NCBI GenBank assembly: GCA_035296965.1
Contig: DATGZX010000319.1
Location: 1 to 28,951, forward strand
Length of the DNA: 28,951 nt
Reading direction: 5' to 3'
Source: DATGZX01 sp035296965
GTDB taxonomy: Bacteria > Planctomycetota > Planctomycetia > Gemmatales > Gemmataceae
In this document: positions 26,151 through 28,951 of the stretch, in pieces
Numbering within the stretch: the first letter of the stretch is position 1
Layout: every line of letters begins with the position of its first letter
The notes under the pieces: generated by a model
Database searches by the model: none
What the model saw: only the letters and a program-made list of their open reading frames with translations
Told to the model about the DNA's origin: nothing
Made by a program: the position numbers and the translations under genes

Positions 26151-26251
26151 CTATATCACCGTGCTTGATTCGGCAGCGGCGTAGGACAGATTGCCCAATC
26201 TGTCCGGTCAGGTTGGAAACCTGACCTACTGCCGAATCCCGTCCGGTCATT
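26151..26251. repeat. Dispersed ~100-bp structured repeat, copy B
   Basis: Second copy of the element at 13848-13947, same orientation. Hairpins: GGACAGATT/AATCTGTCC (26184-26192 with 26197-26205) and GTCAGGTT/AACCTGAC (26207-26214 with 26218-26225). Outer arms ATTCGGCAG (26168-26176) and CTGCCGAAT (26229-26237) pair perfectly, completing a three-way junction. Compared with copy A, changes fall mainly in the loop of hairpin 1 and in the outer region, while both inner stems are unchanged. No coding content. Confidence 0.9.
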
Positions 26252-26282
26252 GAGGATGCACGGCCCAACGGAGCTTGACGAG

Positions 26283-26891
26283 ATGCAAACGGACGATGCC
26301 GACAAGTTGATCCCGCTCGCCACCGACCGGCCCATCTGGGACCGCTTCTTCAGTGTGTTCCCGTTAGTTATCGTTGGGAGCAAGGAGGAGGACGGCCAGT
26401 ACAACCTCGCGCCCAAACATCTGGCGATGCCTTTGGGCTGGGAGAATTACTACTGCTTCGTCTGTAGCCCTCGCCACACTACCTACCACAACATCCGCCG
26501 GCACGGCGTTTTCACGGTCAGTTACCCGCGCCCCACGGAGGTGTTGCTGGCTAGCCTGGCGGCGGCACCCCGGTGCGAAGACCTTTCCAAACCCATCCTC
26601 CTGGTGCTGCCGACCATTCCCGCGCGCCAGGTGGAGGGGGTGCTGGTCAAGGGATGTTATCTGTTCCTCGAATGTACGTTGCACAGCATGCTCGACGGCT
26701 TCGGCCCGAACAGCCTAATCATCGGCAACGTGGTGGCGGCAGCAGCGCACGAAGACGCCGTGCGTGCCGAGGAGCGGGATGAGGGCGATCAGATCTTTCA
26801 GTTCCCCTTGTTGGCCTACGTGAGCCCGGGTCGCTTCGCGGAGATCCGACAGACCACGGCGTTCCCGTTCCCCAAGGACTTTTCTCGTTGA
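26283..26891 (+). CDS. Flavin reductase-like (FMN-binding split-barrel) protein
   Basis: A 202-residue protein resembling the flavin reductase-like/FMN-binding split-barrel family: LIPLATDRPIWDRFFSVFPL, VGSKEEDGQYNLAPKHLAMPLG, then FVCSPRHTTYHNIRRHGVFTVSYP, LLASLAAAPRC and FLECTLHSMLDGFGPNSLIIG. Members bind FMN and reduce flavin or act on small substrates. ATG at 26283 has GGAG 9 nt upstream; ATG at 26256 is an alternative without a ribosome-binding site. It begins 32 nt after repeat copy B. The gene ends 12 nt before the inverted-repeat array that precedes the M20 peptidase. Confidence 0.82.
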   Translation: MQTDDADKLIPLATDRPIWDRFFSVFPLVIVGSKEEDGQYNLAPKHLAMPLGWENYYCFVCSPRHTTYHNIRRHGVFTVSYPRPTEVLLASLAAAPRCEDLSKPILLVLPTIPARQVEGVLVKGCYLFLECTLHSMLDGFGPNSLIIGNVVAAAAHEDAVRAEERDEGDQIFQFPLLAYVSPGRFAEIRQTTAFPFPKDFSR

Positions 26892-26903
26892 GGGGCTCTC
26901 GTG

Positions 26904-26977
26904 CAGGAGTCAGGGGGCAGGAGACAGGAGGCAGGCAGTCTGACCCCTGTCCCCTGTCCCCTGTCCCCTGACTCCTG
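26904..26977. repeat. GTCAGGGG/CCCCTGAC inverted array 1
   Basis: A purine-rich half (CAGGAGTCAGGGG at 26904-26916, then GGCAGGAGACAGGAGGCAGG) faces a pyrimidine-rich half made of CCCCTGT units ending CCCCTGACTCCTG (26965-26977). The two 13-bp ends are perfect inverted repeats, so the whole can fold into one long hairpin. Its right end also supplies the TGGAG used as ribosome-binding site for the M20 gene. Confidence 0.9.
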
Positions 26978-26986
26978 GAGTGGCGC

Positions 26987-28234
26987 ATGACGGACCACGA
27001 GCAGCGCACTATTCTGGGCTACTTGCAGGAGCGCCGCCAGGACATGGTGGACCTCTTGCAGCGCCTCGCGCTGGCTGAATCTCCCTCCGACAACCCGGCC
27101 GCGGTGGCCCCGGTGCTCGCGATGTTAGCCTCCGAGCTGGAGCAAGCCGGGTTGTCTGTTCGCCTCTTCCCGGGTCGTGTGTCGGCAGGCATGCTGTTCG
27201 CCCGTCCGCAAGAGAGAAACGAGCAGTCGCCGTTGCAGTTGCTCGTCGGCCACTGCGACACCGTCTGGCCGGTCGGCACGGTGCGACAGATGCCGGTGCG
27301 CATCGAAGGCGAAACCCTCCGGGGACCGGGCGTCTTTGACATGAAGGGCGGCCTGGTGCAGATGCTCTATGCGCTCCGGGCTTTGAAAGACCTCAGCCTG
27401 CGGCCCCCGGCCGACAGTGTGGTCGTGATCAACTCCGACGAGGAGATCGGTAGCCCCGATTCCACCCCGCTCATTCGTCGGCTAGCACGCCGCGCGGTTA
27501 GGGCCTTCATCCTGGAACCGGCCTTCGGTCGGGCGGGGAAGCTGAAGACCGCCCGGAAAGCCTCCGGCGGCTTTACGATCACCGTCAAAGGCCGAGCCGC
27601 CCACGCCGGCGTCAATCCCGAAGAAGGGGCCAGTGCTATCCTGGAGATGTCCCATCAAATCCAGAGGGTCTTCGCGCTCAACGACGCTGCCCGGGGCATC
27701 ACCGTGAACGTGGGAACGATCGATGGCGGGCTGCGCTCAAACGTCGTCGCCGCCGAGGTGCGCGCCACCGTGGACGTGCGCGTCCGGACACGGCAGGACG
27801 CCGCCGAGATCGAGGCTGCCATCCGAAGCCTCCGACCGGTCAACCCCGAGACCACGATCCAGATTGAAGGGGCGATCGAGCAGCCGCCGATGGAGCCGCT
27901 TCCCCGTAACCAGGCCTTGTGGCGCTTGGCTCAGGATCTCGGTCGTCGCTTGGGAATGGAACTCGACCAGGCGGCGGTCGGCGGCGCCTCCGATGGCAAC
28001 ACGACGAGCCAGTACACTGCGACCCTCGACGGCTTGGGGGCGGTCGGCGACGGCGCACACGCCGCCCACGAGCAGGCGCTGATCCCGCAGATGGTGGAGC
28101 GTTGCGCCCTGTTGGTTCTGCTGCTTTTGGCCCCCGTTCAGGAGTCAGGGGACAGGGGACTGGAGTCAGGGGACAGGGGACTGGAGTCAGGAGACAGGGG
28201 GCAGGAGACAGGGGACAAGGGGCAGGGGAGGTGA
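26987..28234 (+). CDS. M20-family metallopeptidase (carboxypeptidase G2-like)
   Basis: A 415-residue zinc peptidase of the M20 family, which removes C-terminal amino acids or hydrolyses N-acyl amino acids. Metal and catalytic motifs: GHCDTVWP (H89, D91), GPGVFDMKGG (D118), INSDEEIGS (E152-E153), ILEPAF (E177) and the late GDGAHAAHEQAL. The dimerisation domain has GFTITVKGRAAHAGVNPEEG. GGAG is 7 nt before the ATG. The last 31 residues (385-415) are three ESGDRGL-type heptads plus a Gly/Asp/Gln tail, encoded entirely by repeat array 2, so the gene has lost its original stop and gained an extra C-terminus. No signal peptide, so cytoplasmic. Confidence 0.93.
   Translation: MTDHEQRTILGYLQERRQDMVDLLQRLALAESPSDNPAAVAPVLAMLASELEQAGLSVRLFPGRVSAGMLFARPQERNEQSPLQLLVGHCDTVWPVGTVRQMPVRIEGETLRGPGVFDMKGGLVQMLYALRALKDLSLRPPADSVVVINSDEEIGSPDSTPLIRRLARRAVRAFILEPAFGRAGKLKTARKASGGFTITVKGRAAHAGVNPEEGASAILEMSHQIQRVFALNDAARGITVNVGTIDGGLRSNVVAAEVRATVDVRVRTRQDAAEIEAAIRSLRPVNPETTIQIEGAIEQPPMEPLPRNQALWRLAQDLGRRLGMELDQAAVGGASDGNTTSQYTATLDGLGAVGDGAHAAHEQALIPQMVERCALLVLLLLAPVQESGDRGLESGDRGLESGDRGQETGDKGQGR
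28139..28231 (+). repeat. GTCAGGGG-type purine-rich array 2 (21-bp tandem units)
   Basis: Two identical 21-bp units (28141-28161 and 28162-28182; each begins GGAGTCAGGGG and ends GGGGACT) and a third partly diverged unit, followed by GGCAGGAGACAGGGGACAAG-type sequence. The 21-bp period keeps the reading frame, so it is translated as ESGDRGL repeats at the end of the M20 gene. Its last bases form the AGGGGAGG ribosome-binding site of the four-helix gene. Confidence 0.9.
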
Positions 28235-28237
28235 ACA

Positions 28238-28618
28238 ATGGGCGTGAGATCCGTGAAAGAACTCACGGTGTATATCAAGGCCTATCGGTTGGCTATGCGC
28301 ATCTTTGAAATAAGCAAACGTTTTCCCGTTGAAGAACGGTATGCTTTGACAGGACAGATTCGACGCTCGTCGCGATCGGTTTCTATGAACCTTCGCGAAG
28401 CTTGGGCAAAGCGTCGATATGTTTTGCAGTTCGTCAATAAACTCACGGATTGCGATGGCGAAAATGGGGAAACTGATACTTCACTCGATTTTGCCAAAGA
28501 CTGCGGATACATCACGGCACAGGAGCATACTGAGTTGACACAGCAATGTTGTGAGGTCGGAAAGATGCTTGGATCAATGATTCAAAACCCAGATTCCTTT
28601 CTGATTGCCAAGCCCTGA
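28238..28618 (+). CDS. Four-helix-bundle protein (S23/IVP, TIGR02436-like)
   Basis: A 126-residue protein of the 23S-rRNA-intervening-sequence/four-helix-bundle family: YIKAYRLAMRIFEISKRFP, YALTGQIRRSSRSVSMNLREAW, then KRRYVLQFVNKLTDCDGENGE, TDTSLDFAKDCGYI. Relatives are encoded in rRNA intervening sequences or act as Avd in diversity-generating retroelements; no reverse transcriptase or rRNA is here. The ATG lies 3 nt after the M20 stop, and AGGGGAGG from repeat array 2 is the ribosome-binding site. The stop TGA is the first TGACCCC unit of array 3. Base composition is lower in GC (about 45% in 28441-28500) than in neighbouring genes, which suggests acquisition from elsewhere. Confidence 0.9.
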   Translation: MGVRSVKELTVYIKAYRLAMRIFEISKRFPVEERYALTGQIRRSSRSVSMNLREAWAKRRYVLQFVNKLTDCDGENGETDTSLDFAKDCGYITAQEHTELTQQCCEVGKMLGSMIQNPDSFLIAKP

Positions 28619-28666
28619 CCCCTGACCCCTGACCCCTGACCCCTGACCCCTAATCTCTAACCCCTG
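28613..28666 (+). repeat. TGACCCC 7-bp tandem array 3
   Basis: Five perfect TGACCCC heptamers (28616-28650) followed by the degenerate units TAATCTC and TAACCCC. It is the pyrimidine-rich orientation, opposite to array 2, so arrays 2 and 3 form inverted brackets around the four-helix gene. It provides the stop codon of that gene and the last codons and stop of trpG from the other strand. Confidence 0.93.
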
Positions 28667-28951
28667 CCAGAAAGTTCGCAATCAAAGTCTTCCCCGCATC
28701 CGTCAGCACGCTCTCCGGATGAAACTGCACGCCTTCCACCGCACACTGCCTATGCCGCAGGCCCATGATGGTGCGGGTGCCGTCTTTCTCGGTAGTCCAG
28801 GCGCTGACTTCCAATTCGGCGGGCAGGTTCTTCTCTTCCACGATCAGCGAGTGGTAGCGCGTGGCCGTCATCGGCATGGGCAGCCCGCGGAAAATCGTTT
28901 TGTTGTCGTGCATCCCAGCGCTGGTTTTGCCGTGCATCAAGTGCGGCGCCC
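28650..28951 (-). CDS. trpG: Glutamine amidotransferase, anthranilate/aminodeoxychorismate synthase component II (partial, N-terminus off the window)
   Basis: The last ~100 residues of a class I glutamine amidotransferase of the TrpG/PabA type, which supplies ammonia from glutamine for anthranilate or 4-amino-4-deoxychorismate synthesis. Marks: APHLMHGKTS, TATRYHSLIV, MGLRHRQCAVEGVQFHPES with the catalytic His-x-Glu, and LTDAGKTLIANFL. The frame is open to the window edge; the catalytic cysteine lies beyond it. The final residues GVRD and the TAG stop are read from repeat array 3, so the natural C-terminus has been overwritten. TrpG and PabA cannot be separated from this fragment alone. Confidence 0.9.
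   Translation of the reverse strand, partial: APHLMHGKTSAGMHDNKTIFRGLPMPMTATRYHSLIVEEKNLPAELEVSAWTTEKDGTRTIMGLRHRQCAVEGVQFHPESVLTDAGKTLIANFLAGVRD

Noticed and set aside
28238..28618. Diversity-generating retroelement suggested by the Avd-like four-helix protein
   Set aside because: No reverse transcriptase, template repeat or variable repeat is visible in the window.
28613..28666. CRISPR-like array of TGACCCC repeats
   Set aside because: The units are 7-bp direct tandem repeats with no spacers and no cas genes nearby.

Overview
The window looks like a chromosomal segment of a planctomycete, most likely Gemmataceae-like. Coding DNA is GC-rich (about 67% in one stretch counted inside kdpB). 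The first gene carries the LEDRTLPS-type N-terminal motif of planctomycete exported proteins. An ECF sigma gene sits directly before a giant Ser/Thr kinase with WD40 repeats. Other proteins (a DUF5678-like protein, a Cys-rich CVDDYC secreted protein, a four-helix-bundle protein) are also typical of this phylum. This assignment is inference from gene content; no rRNA or tRNA is present to confirm it.

Layout. 1-2381 (minus): the N-terminal 793 codons of a very repetitive GloVer-type (Gloeo_Verruco, TIGR03803-like) exported protein that runs off the left edge. 2584-3618 (minus): a compact three-gene unit of DUF5678-like protein, AF2212/DUF104-like antitoxin and VapC-like PIN toxin. 3864-8107 (minus): ECF sigma factor followed by a membrane Ser/Thr kinase with WD40 propellers. 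8664-15532: a tripartite RND efflux system, with adaptor and pump on plus and the outer-membrane factor on minus, and a secreted Cys-rich repeat protein on minus between them. 15916-19139: an ATP-grasp-like enzyme facing a TolB-like propeller protein and a DUF302 protein. 19597-19818: csrA with a leader hairpin and a strong terminator. 19939-20820 (minus): a TylF-like methyltransferase. 21663-26043: a small ribbon-helix-helix-like protein and kdpA-kdpB, with no kdpC, kdpD or kdpE in the window. 26283-28618: flavin-reductase-like protein, M20 peptidase and a four-helix-bundle (S23/IVP) protein. 28650-28951 (minus): the 3' end of trpG/pabA.

Non-coding structure. Two unrelated repeat families stand out. 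One is a ~100-bp element (copies at 13848-13947 and 26151-26251) that folds as two perfect hairpins enclosed by an outer stem, each copy lying just 3' of a gene. The other is a GTCAGGGG/CCCCTGAC family with three arrays in 1.8 kb (26904-26977, 28139-28231, 28613-28666). These arrays have been absorbed into gene ends: they encode the last 31 residues of the M20 peptidase, supply ribosome-binding sites and stop codons, and bracket the AT-richer four-helix gene in inverted orientation, as a mobile cassette might.

The most unusual points are the repeat-bracketed four-helix cassette, the three-way-junction repeat, the kdpAB pair without kdpC, the Cys-rich protein embedded in the efflux locus, and the DUF5678 + toxin-antitoxin trio. 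No CRISPR array, transposase, tRNA or rRNA was seen.
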